The notes under the pieces: model-generated
What the model was told of the DNA's origin: nothing
The model's input: the letters and a program-made list of their open reading frames with translations, nothing else
Database searches by the model: none
Shown here: one piece after another, positions 22,691-33,392 of the stretch
Layout of the letters: the number at the start of each line of letters is the position of its first letter
Numbering within the stretch: the first letter of the stretch is position 1
NCBI RefSeq assembly: GCF_030272615.1
Contig: NC_081405.1
Location: forward strand, 476,805,508-476,869,507
DNA: 64,000 nt
Direction of reading: 5' to 3'
DNA from: Cryptomeria japonica
Lineage: Eukaryota > Streptophyta > Pinopsida > Cupressales > Cupressaceae
Position numbers and translations under genes: made by a program

Positions 22691-23670
22691 TTGTGGTAGA
22701 AGAAAAGAGAACAGATGGCAATGTTTATAATCTGAAGGAATACTATGAGTCCCAACACATTATAGGACAGGTTGATGAAATCTAGTTGTGGAACCAAAGA
22801 TTAGGCCACATAAAGTTTAATAACTTAGTTGTATTGAGCAGAAAGGGGTGTGTGAGTAATATTCGACCCATCATCAAATCGGTAAGCACATTTTGTGATG
22901 AATGTGTGAAAGGAAAGAAGACTAAGGTGAGATTTGGGACAAAATAGCACTACACCTCAAGACCGCTTGAAATTGTGCATACATATCTATGTGGTCCAAC
23001 TAGGAGAAGAGCTCTTGTTGGTGAAAGATATTTTATGCTTTTTATTGATGATTTCTCAAGAATGACATGGGTCACCTTGCTGCAAGATAAGTGACAAGCA
23101 TTTGACAAATTTAAGATCTTTAGGAAGATGGTGGAGAAACAAAGTGGGTGCAAGTTAAAATGTCTAAGATCAGACTGGAGTGGAGAGTTTACATCAAATG
23201 AATTTGAAGATTATTGTCAAAAACATGGAATTAGAAGGCAATACTCAGCCCCTAGGCCACCACAACAAAATGGTGTGGTAGAATGGAAGAACAGGACAAT
23301 TAAGGAGATGGCCAGAACCATGTTAAATGAGGCCAGTCTACCAGACACATATTGGAAGGAAGTTATTCATACTGCTACATATACCTTGAACCAAGTTTAA
23401 TTAAGAACAAACAACAAAATGACACCTTATGAGTTGTGGTATGATCAAAATCCATTAGTCAAATACTTCAAAGTATTTGGAAGTAAGTGTTTTATCAAAA
23501 GAGATATGAATGGTCAAGGTAGTTTTGACTACAAGAGTGATGAAGGAATCTTCCTTGGTTACTCATCTAGTAGCAAGGCCTACAAATCCTACAACAAAAG
23601 ACTAACAAGAGTCATTGAGAGTCTGCATGTAAAAGTTAATGAGTATATGCACAAAGGAAGTCAACCATAG
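22691..23670 (+). pseudogene. RE5 pol: pre-integrase and integrase
   Basis: Pre-integrase zinc region (NQRLGHIKFNNLVVL, CDECVKGK) with stops, then integrase core: FMLFIDDFSRMTWVTL, KLKCLRSDWSGEFTSNEF near 23155 and PPQQNGVVEWKNRT. The usual DxGGEF region reads DWSGEF. The C-terminal part has TPYELWYDQNP, FGSKCFIKRD and GIFLGYSS. Stops sit near 22786, 22946, 23092 and 23398. Confidence 0.87.
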
Positions 23671-25417
23671 GTAAACTGGTATGATGATTTCGGTGATGAA
23701 GGTGAGAAAGCTTAGTCAGACAATGAACTAGAAAAAGAATCCAAGAAGGCTCCCAACCAGTATGTGTAGTTGAATCACCTGGAAGAGCAATTTTTAGGAA
23801 ATAAGAGTGATGGTGTGAAGACTAGAAGAAGACTTGCCCGGAATGATGAACAAGTCAACTTCTGCCTCATGACTGAAGTGGAACCTAAAACATTCAATGA
23901 GGCTAGAAAAAGACAAGAATGGATGGATGCCATGGAAGAAGAACTGCAATAGATTGAGATGAACAAGACGGGAATTAGTCCCTAGATCGGAAGACAAGAA
24001 CATCATTGGCACTAAATGGGTCTATCAGAATAAGATGAATGAAGAAGGTAAAATTGTTAGGCATAAAACTAGATTGGTGTGCAAAGGATACTCTCAGGTA
24101 GAGGGAAATGACTTTTAATATATAGTTTCACCGATAGCTAGATTAGAAGTAATTAGAATGTTTCTAGCCTTCTCTACCTACAAGGGTTATAAAGTATATC
24201 AAATGGATGTAAAATATACCTTCCTAAATGGTAATTTGGAAGAAGAAGTGTACATGGAGAAATCGAAAGGGTTTCTACTGCATGATGATGAAACATTTGT
24301 GTGCCGATTGAAGAAGGATATGTATGGTTTAAAGAAAGCTCCTAGAGCATGGTATTTAAGACTAGATCAGTATCTGAAGGAGCAGGCATTCAAAAAGGGG
24401 AGTACTGACAAAAAAATGTACATAAAGAAATATGGAAACCACATTATCATTGTGGTTGTGTATGTAGATGGCATTATCTTTGGAGGTAATAAGGACACCC
24501 TCTATAAATAATTTACTGATTAGCTGTAGTTAGAATTTGAAATGTAAATGCTCGATGAATTGACATACTTCCTTGGTTTGCAGATATTACAACAAGATAA
24601 GGGAATCTTTATCTCACAAACCAAGTATGTAAAGGATATGTTGAATAAATTTCAACTGGAGGATTGCAAACCGATAAGTACCCCCATGGTGACCGAAAGT
24701 AAATTAAGAAAGAGTGATGAATCATCGGTGGTGGACCATACATTGTATAGATCCATGATAGGTAGTCTATTGTATTTAACTGCTTCTAGACTGGATATAG
24801 TACATGCAGTATGTATGGTGGCTAGATTTCAAGATGCACCTAAGCAGTAGCATATGAATGTTGTAAACAGAATCTTTAGGTACATATAAGGTACACTCAG
24901 TTATGGATTGTGGTACCCTAAACAAGGGGAATTCACCTTGGAATCCTACACTGATGCTGATTGGAGAGGTTACATTGATGACCAAAAGAGCACAAGTGGT
25001 GGTGCATTCTTCCTAGGTGACTGATTGGTCTCTTGGCATAGCAAGAAGCAGGACATGGTCTCTCTATCAACTACTGAAGCATAATACATTATTGCTGCTA
25101 CATTTTCCTCTTAGGTTCTTTGGATGAAGTAGACCCTCAAAGACATACATGTGGACATCACTGATCCTATTCTCATCTGGTATGATAATTCGAGTGCAAT
25201 CAACATATCAAATAATCTGGTGATGCATTCTAGGATAAAGCATATAGCCATCAAGTATCATTTTCTTAGAGAGAAGGTTGAAGGACAAGAAGTAAAGATG
25301 GACTATGTTCCTATCAGAGAATAAGTGGCAGACATTTTCACTAAACCCTTACCGGTAAGCACCTTTGAGTACCTATGAAACAAGTTGGGAGTTGTGTCAT
25401 CTACCTTATGCACTTGA
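23671..25417 (+). pseudogene. RE5 pol: linker, reverse transcriptase and RNase H
   Basis: Linker with basic KTRRRLARNDEQVNF, RT entry (EARKRQEWMDAMEEELQ), a frameshift near 23950, then AFSTYKGYKVYQMDVKYTFL and the catalytic box, which reads VYVDGIIFGG near 24460 instead of YVDD, so a catalytic Asp is lost. RT ends around 24850; RNase H reads to the TGA at 25415 with many stops (for example near 25021, 25081 and 25323). Confidence 0.87.
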
Positions 25418-25550
25418 GAAAGGAAGGATTTATATGGTTTAGGGGGAGCTTAGTATGAATCAAAGAGGGAGTGTATAGTACCCTTTGTCATTGTCAAAGG
25501 TGGAGAAATGTACTAGTATGAAGTGTCATGCAGTAAGTTGACATCAATGC

Positions 25551-25563
25551 CAAAGGGGGAGAT
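25551..25563 (+). other. RE5 polypurine tract
   Basis: CAAAGGGGGAGAT directly precedes the LTR. Weaker purine tracts lie at about 25441 and 25464, and near 25498. Confidence 0.85.
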
Positions 25564-25774
25564 TGTTGGCAATTTGGTATTAAGTTGTCATTGATGTCAA
25601 CCGGTAAGTAAGAAATGGTGATAGGTATAAGAAGAGAAAGACAAAAGGAAGGCTACCAGTAAATGTGACTTGTGTCATCTACTTGTAAAGAAGTCTTATT
25701 GGTAAGGCATAAACTAGGATGAAGGTTGTTTGTGTGTTATGAAGGCACAACAATCGGTAAATAGAATATAAAGG
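25564..25774 (+). repeat. RE5 3' LTR, part 1
   Basis: Starts TGTTGGCAATTTGG, followed by TTGTCATTGATGTCAACC as in the RE1 and RE11 LTR starts. It is cut at 25774 by RE6; the last five bases, AAAGG, are the RE6 target duplication. Confidence 0.87.
25770..25774. repeat. RE6 target-site duplication, left (AAAGG)
   Basis: AAAGG before TGTTGGCATT. The partner at 33388-33392 reads AGAGG, one transition apart. Joining across RE6 restores a continuous RE5 LTR. Confidence 0.75.
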
Positions 25775-26896
25775 TGTTGGCATTTTTTATGATTATGTTT
25801 CGATTGTCATTGATGGACACACACTTGCTATGAGATTACTTTTTGTATGTATGAGTTAAAGCTCAATCGGTATTTGTTCCAACCGAAATGATGTATTATA
25901 GTCTTTAGACTATCGGTGTTTTGCAGAAAGTGTTTACCGATCTGAAGCGGTATGAAGACCCCAAGTGGTTCGAGGACCTCAAGCAGTACGAAGGAAGGAA
26001 GCGGCACAACTCATATTTCCCAGTCTTCATTTTGTCTAACCCGCAACCAGTATTTTGCTTAAACCGATATTCTATTTGAACCCGTAATACTCTGTGATGA
26101 GTTACCAACCGACATTTTGTGATGAGATACCATCCACTGATTGTTTTGTGGTGCCGACACTCTGGCAGTGCTTTTTGTGCCATGTTACTAGATATGTCTA
26201 CATGCATTAAACCTAGGAAATTATATTGTAATCCTATTGGACCGACACTAAATCAGATTCCTTTATAAGGACATCATGTCTAGGGTTTTAGGTTGTTGCT
26301 AGGGTTTAAGGTGGTTGATGAATTTTTGTGAGATTATAGAAGAGAAGTTCATGTCTATGAGAAAATGGTAGAGTATGAATCTGTTGAAGACTGTAGTAAT
26401 GCTAGAATGCATTAGGAATGAGATATCAAGGATCTAATCAAGCAATCTGTTCTATTTGCTAGATCACTAACTTGTTGATTACTCACATCTTCGACAAGTC
26501 TGCAGCCCTTAACCGGCTAGGCCCAAAAAGCCTTTTGTAAATACTCTAACAAGGTGGTTCACATCTGTGGATCTAAAATCCTCTAGCAAGGTAGTCCTTA
26601 ATCGGACTTATCTCCTAACAGAGATTGAGATTCCTAACAGGACCTGTTCTGGTAAAAAACATTGTATGACCTTAACTGGTCTGGTTCCTATTCTGTAGAT
26701 AGTTACTTGTGAGCTTCAGCTCACCGTGGTTTTTTCCATTTGGGTTTCCATGTCAAAATATATTGTGTTATGGTGTTTGTACTTTTGTGGGTGAATGCAT
26801 TATTTTCTATTTGGTTTGCATGTGTGCTAGACTAGTAAAGTGTTTAAGTATAGAGATTTTTGGCATACTAATTCACCCCCCTCTTAGTATTCATCA
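25775..26896 (+). repeat. RE6 5' LTR (1122 bp)
   Basis: TGTTGGCATTTTTTATG to TAGTATTCATCA. It aligns with 32221-33387 throughout. The right copy has about 45 more bases near its end, and where the two differ the left often shows decayed CCGGT motifs (TCGGT or CCAGT for CCGGT). Rich in ACCGGTAT-like motifs. Confidence 0.9.
26262..26270 (+). promoter_or_regulatory. Likely TATA box in RE6 5' LTR
   Basis: TTTATAAGG, kept in the 3' LTR at 32708-32716, followed in both by ACATCATGTCTAGGG. Its place in mid-LTR fits the U3/R border. Confidence 0.5.
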
Positions 26897-26898
26897 AT

Positions 26899-26911
26899 TG
26901 GTATCAGAGCC
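26899..26911 (+). other. RE6 primer-binding site
   Basis: TGGTATCAGAGCC two bases after the 5' LTR, the perfect initiator-Met tRNA complement. Confidence 0.92.
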
Positions 26912-26961
26912 AACCTTTCTATAAGTTTAACCACTTGGAAAGAGATGTGGTGGAATACACT

Positions 26962-28146
26962 ATGAGGGAACTTACTCATCAGCTCACTCAGTCTGAGCAA
27001 GCCTATGATGATCTTATGGTCAAATATAAGGCCTCTTAGGCAAAAAGGAGAGAACGTGCTAAAAAATTGATGGAGCTATCTGAAAATAGTTCTGATGAAG
27101 CAGACATGGAAGCCCTGATTCAAGAAGTAGAAAATTTCAATGAATCCAATTCCAACCTAAGAAAGGAGTTGGAAGGACTGACTATTCGAATGTGCCAAGA
27201 GCTTGAGAACCAGAGGAAAGCTGACGATCTAGTAAAGGACAAAGATCATGAAATCTCCAGGCTAAAGCAAGAAATTGGTGCCCTAACCACTCAACTCCAT
27301 GTGAGAAAAGTGGAAAAGGAAGACATGCAAGGAGAACTGAACATAGCCATCTCCGAGAATTCAAATTTGATGGAATCAAATGTTGCTATTTCCAAAGAAC
27401 TCTCTGAGTCAAAGGAAATACTTGCTAAGTTCAACAGGAGTATTGTTAAGCTAGAGCAAAAGATTGAATTGGCCAAACCTTTCAAGAATACAGATGGACT
27501 TGGTTACTCCAGTCATGAGCAAGGTGAGACCTCTGGTGCAAATGCTAAAGCATTGAAGAAGCAACCGACATTCAAAGGTAAAGGTAAGAAAAAGTTCAAA
27601 CCTGTTTGCTTTAACTGTCTTAAAGAAGGACATACTGCTAATGTATGTAGGAGCAAAGCCTACAATAATTTTCCTTACTTTATCAACAATGCACCTAGAT
27701 CCAATAAGTTCAATGGTAATTGTTATGCATGCAACAAGTTTGGGCATAGAGCATCTGAATGCAGGTTTGTTATGAACAACACTGGAAGATATCCTCAGAG
27801 GACTCAAGGAGTTGGCCTAGAACCTTTTGTGAACTGGAATCCCAACCAGTTTAATACCTTTAATCACCAGTCAGGAAGTGGTGGCTATCAAGTGACAACT
27901 GGATGGAGAGCAAACTATTTGATCTATCATTGTGATGGTCACACTACTGCAACATGTAGGAGGAAGAATGATAGCATGAATAATGGACCTTGGAGAGCAC
28001 CTAGAATGGTCTGCTATCATTGCAACAAACCGGGTCACATTGCCAAATTTTTTAGAACAAGAAAGAACATATCGGATGGCATACCGGTCACTCTGGAAGG
28101 AAAGATTGATATTGAAACTATTCAAGCGAATATGAACAAAACCTAG
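26962..28146 (+). pseudogene. RE6 gag: coiled coil plus four zinc knuckles, no capsid domain
   Basis: The first plausible start is the ATG at 26962 (MRELTHQLTQSE), 50 bp after the primer site. One in-frame TAG (about 27037, GCC TCT TAG GCA, likely from CAG) precedes an open stretch of 359 codons from 27067. About residues 1-140 of that stretch are a long coiled coil. Then come CX2CX4HX4C knuckles CFNCLKEGHTANVC and CYACNKFGHRASEC, a partial one (YHCDGHTTATC, first Cys lost) and CYHCNKPGHIAKFF with the final Cys changed to Phe. The UBN2/DGxNY capsid part that opens RE1 and RE3 gag is missing. A nucleic-acid-binding, RNA-packaging role is the family inference. Confidence 0.83.
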
Positions 28147-28624
28147 AAATTGAAACTAGGAGTGTTGCAAGAAGAACCGGTTTCTGTACCTAGTAAGGAA
28201 CCCATGGAACTGGAAAACTAAGCATTAAAAAAGCTTAGGGGGACCAAACAACGAAATACTTTGAACCCCCAATTTACATTGGTAAAAGACCTTAACCGGT
28301 ATGAGATACCTGTCAGTCGATAGAAGACCAGAAATGGTAAAAGGCAAATTAAGGTTTACACCCTAATATTGGAGCATTTATTATGGTAGGTGGAGAACTT
28401 GTTTAAAAGGAATTTTCAAATCATTTCTCACTTATCATTTTTTGAGCGAAGAATTTTTTCAAGTGTAGAGCGAAGGAAAGTGATTTACACTACGAATCAA
28501 AGAATTTATCAAATTACCAAAAAAAATCTGAAGCAAACATCTATTAGAGGAGTGTAGAATGCAAAGCGGTATCCTTGCAACCGAAGGAGTGTGTGGAGAA
28601 GTTCAAACTATGAAGCCCTAAATT

Positions 28625-31600
28625 TTGATCAGCGAAGGTATTCTTCATAATTATCCTTTTATCATGGCTTCCGCATCTCATGATAGCTCTAGTGCAACTG
28701 TTGATTCTATGGATTTCATTCAACGAAAGTCAAAATACAATGCCCTATCTCAAGTACCTGCTGGTGTCATAGTAGAAGAAGGCATTTCCGATTACATAGG
28801 CTGCAAAATTGAAGACCTAGGGTCTCTTATAATCCATTCCCAACTGAGCTTATTCTATGAAAAGGATAAGAAGATTAAACCAGAATTCAGCATTCTAGAA
28901 AGGAAGAAACTTCATAATGCAATTTACTTTCTTGAAGAATTTTTGTATGATCACATTCGCATTATTTTAAGAAGGGTACATGGTGATAAGATGTACCTAG
29001 AGTGGACGCATGATATCACACCGGAAGTGATTCATGACATTACTGGTTTCTGCAATACAGCGGAAGTGCCAACCCTAAGGAAGGTCAGCAAGATGGAAAT
29101 GTCCAAGCTCACCAGTTCAGTGAGCGACTCATGCAGCATGACTGTCAACTCAATCAAGGATGATCTAGTCAAGTATGCCTGCATGGTGATAGGTTACTGG
29201 ATGTTCTCTACTAGCAGAATTAATTATGTCTCTGCTACAGTGGTAAATGCCGCTTATAGGATGATCAAGGAAGATGCATCATTTTATCTGTGCACTTGTA
29301 TGCAAAGACAACTTATGTTGAATCTTAAGTCGATCAAATAGGACAATGCACTGAAATTTAAGTTTGAACAACTACTGGTTGGTTTGTTCTTTTACTTCCA
29401 AGGCTACTTTCTAGAAGTAGGTGACATTCAGTGGTCTACCGACCAACCGGTGACAAAAAAAATCAAGGAGAACCTACAAGTGGTTGGAACCGGCTATTCG
29501 GAAGCACTAAACAAATAGTTTGATGAGTTCAGATGCAAGATGAGCCAAAGGATAATAATATTCAATGATTTAGTCAAAAAGTATGAGGAAGACATCTGCT
29601 TCACCATCAAAGTGGATGAACGCATAATGGAGGCTGTTGAGCCCAGATAGGAAGAAGTAGAACCTATGGGTTATGAAGTAATGAATGATATGCTGGACGG
29701 GTATGCTTCTACCCTAATCACCTCACCCCTTGATCCTAAGGCAAAGAGAACTGACACCTATTTGGAAAGAGTTACACCAGTTGAAGAACCCTCAGAAAAG
29801 AAAGGAAAGGCAATGCCTTCAGCATCGACACTAGCTACTGTAGCCAGTCCCAAAGTGACCAAGCGGTCACCAGCTAAGAAGAAACTGGAAGCGGCACCTG
29901 CAAAAGTCTTTGAAAGGAAGTGGAAGACAAAAAGCAGTACAACAGACTCAGAAGAAACTATGTTAGAAGAACCACCTAAGAACATGACTAGGCAAACGAA
30001 GAAATGACAAAGAATGAACCAGCATCATCTGCACCGATAAATATTGATATTTCTTCTTACAAACCTTTGACACATTGTCAAAGAACTATAAAGAATATTA
30101 GGAGAAAAGTGTTGAATGATTTAATTGATTGTTTTGATGACTTCAATGATGAAGAAAAGGAAGAAGTTGAACAAGAAATCATTAAGTATTTGTGTGTTAA
30201 TGATCGGTCACCTTCAGAAATTAGATCTGAGACACTGAATTCTTTATATAATTCTCTAGACAATAAATGGCGCATTGCCATAGAAAAGGAACATGAAATG
30301 AGGGAGAAAATATTTGCTCAACATTTTCCTAATGTATCAAATTCAGAACTTTTTGAAGTTATGAATAAAAACAAAGGCCTCTTCTTCATGAGAAGAAGAA
30401 GACTCATGTTACTAGAAGGAAAGGTTCATGAAGTGATCAAAGATACACATACTCATGCTTAAGAAGCTCTAAAGATGCACTAAGTGGCTGAAGCCAACAG
30501 AAAAGCTGAGCAAGAACCAGAAATTGGCAAACTAGATGAGGTGTATAACAGTGAAGGAGAACTGGTCACAAAACAAATGGACCCCATTGATGTTGACAAC
30601 TTAGTTGGTGAAAATGTTACTCAGGGTACACCATCAGAATGAATAGAACAAGAGAAGCAGGTAGAAGAAGAAAAGAAGCAACAGGAAGCAGAAAAGAAGA
30701 AACAGGCAGATGAAGAAGACAAGAGAAAAGAGGAGAAAAAGAAGAAAGAGGAAGAGGATAAGAGAAAAGAAGAGGAAAAGAAGAAGGAGGAAGAGGAGAA
30801 GAGAAGAGAAGAGGAAAACAAGAAACAACAAGAAGAGGAGAAGAAGAAGGAAGAGGAAACGAAAGAAGAGGAGAAGCAGAAAGAGGAAGAGAAGAAAAAG
30901 GAAGAGGAAAAGAAAGAAGAAGAGAAGCAGAAAGAGGAATAGAAGAAAAAGGAAGAGGAGAAGAAGAAGAATGAAGAAGAGAAGAAGCGCAAAGATGAAG
31001 AAAAGAGACAAGAAGAAGAGAAAAGAAAGAAGGAAGGAGAGGAGCAGAGGAAGGATCAAGAAGAGAAGCAAAAAGCTAAGGACAAGGAGGCAATAACAAA
31101 GAGCACATAGGTGGAGACCCCAACGACAACTAGTAGTCAAGCTAAACCAGCTGACATTACCAGTCCTATTGACCTCTAGTCTGTAAATGAATTGAAGTTG
31201 TTGTAGAGCATTAAGCTAGATCAAGAGCAATTGGATTCTCTAAGGAGGAAAAAAGAGGAAGATGTTATCTAAGCTACGGTGGACACTCTTACCGGTTTGA
31301 TACCCAGTATGAACCTTCCCAGTACTGATTCCTCACTTGCAGAATTGAAACTTCTATGTACAGTTGTAGAAGACCAGGTGCAAAGCCCAGAAGAGGTCGT
31401 AGAAGCAAATGCCAAGAAGGAACATCAAAAGGATCTGGACACTGCCTTGGTGAGAAAACTAAGCTCTGGTCTGATCTCCAGAAGGCACAAAAGGACATTA
31501 GAGATGCAATGAATGAGGGAAATCTTCTACTCAGCAAGATTTGTCAGCCTCATTTATTCTATGATGATGTGCTCACTCAGAAGGACAAACTGCAAATTGA

Positions 31601-31919
31601 TATGCAGTCATTTATTAGCACCTTCAAGATGCCCTATGACTCCTTCTCCACCTATGGACAAACTGTTCACTGGCCTCAACTGCAGTCTGCAAGACTAGAG
31701 GCAGAGATAAGCAAATTGACACAAAATTTATAGGAACTTCAATTGGTCCTACTACCAAGACTGCAAATTCTCCAGAAATGCTGTCTAAATCTTGATGCCC
31801 TAACCGTCACTCAAGAAATAAGCATGATAGATCCCATGGAAGAATAGGTCTCCCAGATGCAGATAGAGAAAGAAGTGGCTACATACCTACTTGAGTCATG
31901 GTCCTTCTCCATGAAGTAA
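28625..31919 (+). pseudogene. RE6 ORF2: long protein of unknown function, globular start and Lys/Glu-rich coiled coil
   Basis: One long decayed reading, about 1,090 codons. Frame 28625-30007 (a likelier start is the ATG at 28664, MASASHDSSS) has a globular first 250 residues with no motif I know, then a Pro/Lys/Ser linker; stops at 29339, about 29516 and 29648. The frame shifts near 30004 to an acidic helical part (30004-30462) and, past two stops, to a Lys/Glu/Gln repeat (30650-31110), a long charged single helix or coiled coil. It shifts again near 31455 and ends in a helical tail at the TAA at 31917. Sireviruses can carry an extra envelope-like ORF, but that lies after pol; here no pol exists and I see no clear membrane segment. 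Function unknown. Confidence 0.72.
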
Positions 31920-32220
31920 TTTTTGACAAATTTTACTCTTTATTGTCATAAACACTTATTATTTTAATACTACTGAAATAGGGGTTAGTGTGCAATATTT
32001 TTGTCATTGTTGGCAAAGGGGGAGAAGTATATAAATTTTGATGTTTTGATGTATACTTTCATGTTATTTTTTTTAAGGAATAGTATACATTGCATTTTTT
32101 GCAAAAGGGATAGTGTATATGCTTAGGGGGAGTAATTTTGATTATGGCATATTCTTTATTGTAGAACACTTAGATGTCAAAATTTTCCTAAGTGTTGCCA
32201 TTAATGTGAAAGGGGGAGAT
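31920..32220 (+). other. RE6 3' noncoding region with three polypurine tracts
   Basis: Tracts GCAAAGGGGGAGAAG near 32015, TTAGGGGGAGTAA near 32125 and GAAAGGGGGAGAT at 32208-32220, the last abutting the LTR. This is the same multi-tract layout as the autonomous copia elements here, a sign of shared ancestry. Confidence 0.83.
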
Positions 32221-33387
32221 TGTTGGCATTTTTGATGATTATGTTGTGATTGTCATTGACAGACACACACTTGCTATGAGATCACTTTTTGTATGTATGA
32301 GTTAAAGCTCAACCGGTATTTGTTCCAACCGGTATGATGTATTATAGTCTTTAGACTATTGGTGTTTTGCAAAAAGTGTTTACCGATATGAAGCAGTATG
32401 AGGACCCCAAGTGGTTCGAGGACCTCAATCGGTATGAAGGAACAAAGTGGAACAACTCATATTTCCCAGTCTTCATTTTGTCTAACCGGCAACCGGTATT
32501 TTGCTTAAACTGGTATTCTGTTTGAACCAGTAATACTCTGTGATGAGTTACCAATCGACATTTTGTGATGAGCTACCATCCACTGATTGTTTTGTAGTGT
32601 TGACAATCTGGTGGTTCTTTTTCTATCATGTTACCAGATATGTCTAGATGCATTGAACCTAGGAAATTGTATTGTAATCCTATTCGACCGACATGAAATC
32701 AGGTTCCTTTATAAGGACATCATGTCTAGGGTTTTAGGTTGTTGCTAGCGTTTAAGGTGGTTGATGAATTTTTGTAAGTGAGATTATAGAAGAGAAGTTC
32801 ATGTCTGTAAGAAAAAGGTAGAGTATGAATGTGTTGAAGACTGAAGTAATGTTGGAATGCATTAGGAATGAGCTATCAAGGATCTAATCAAGCAATCTGT
32901 GCTATTTGCTAGATCACTCAATTGTTGATTACTCACATCTTCAACAAGTCTTAAGCCCTTAACCAGGTAGGCCCAAAGAGCCTTTTGTAAATCCTCTAGC
33001 AAGGTGGTTCACATCTGTGGATCTAAAATCCTCTAGTAAGGTAGTCCTTAATCAGACTTATCTCCTAATAGAGATTGAGATTCATAACAGGATTTGTTCT
33101 GGTAAAGAATATTGTATGACCTTAACCGGTCTGGTTCATATTCTGCAGATAGTTACTTGTGAGTTTCATCTCACTGTGGTTTTTCCCATTTGGGTTTCCA
33201 TGTCAAAATATCTTGTGTTATGGTGTTTGTGCTTCTGTGGGTGAATGCATTATTTGCTATTTGGTTTGCATGTCTGCTAACCTATTTATTTGCTAAATTG
33301 TGTTACTAGTTTACTGCTAGACTAGTAAAGTGTTTAAGTACAAAGATTTTTGGCTTACTAATTCATCCCCCCCCTTAGTATTCATCA
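32221..33387 (+). repeat. RE6 3' LTR (1167 bp)
   Basis: TGTTGGCATTTTTGATG to TAGTATTCATCA. Differences from the 5' copy number roughly 8 in 100 over the first 250 bases by hand count, suggesting an old insertion. It has an extra TTTATTTGCTAAATTG-containing segment near 33285. Confidence 0.9.
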
Positions 33388-33392
33388 AGAGG
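33388..33392. repeat. RE6 target-site duplication, right (AGAGG)
   Basis: Follows the LTR end ATTCATCA. It differs from the left copy at its second base. Confidence 0.72.

Larger units (their letters stand above)
25775..33387 (+). mobile_element. RE6: non-autonomous LTR retrotransposon with short gag and a large unknown ORF
   Basis: Two LTRs (25775-26896, 32221-33387), an intact Met-tRNA primer site, a polypurine tract directly before the 3' LTR, and target duplications AAAGG (25770-25774) and AGAGG (33388-33392, one transition). The 5.3-kb interior codes a zinc-knuckle gag without the usual capsid part and then a long second ORF. No protease, integrase, RT or RNase H motif appears in any frame. 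It must have depended on enzymes of another element, most plausibly a Sirevirus such as the RE1/RE5 family, whose gag knuckles, primer site and polypurine tract it shares (inference). Confidence 0.88.

Noticed and set aside
26897-26911. Possible tRNA gene fragments at TGGTATCAGAGCC sites
   Set aside because: These are primer-binding sites next to LTR ends; no cloverleaf or promoter boxes accompany them.
30710-31096. Plus-strand Lys/Arg-rich reading of 128 codons
   Set aside because: A shifted frame of the same purine repeat. The frame continuous with the upstream acidic part (30004-30462) gives the Lys/Glu/Gln version and is preferred.
30634-31140. Minus-strand reading of 168 codons rich in Leu/Phe, like a membrane protein
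   Set aside because: It is the antisense of the purine-only Lys/Glu repeat of RE6 ORF2; TTC/CTT/CTC codons give Phe and Leu without any real membrane protein.
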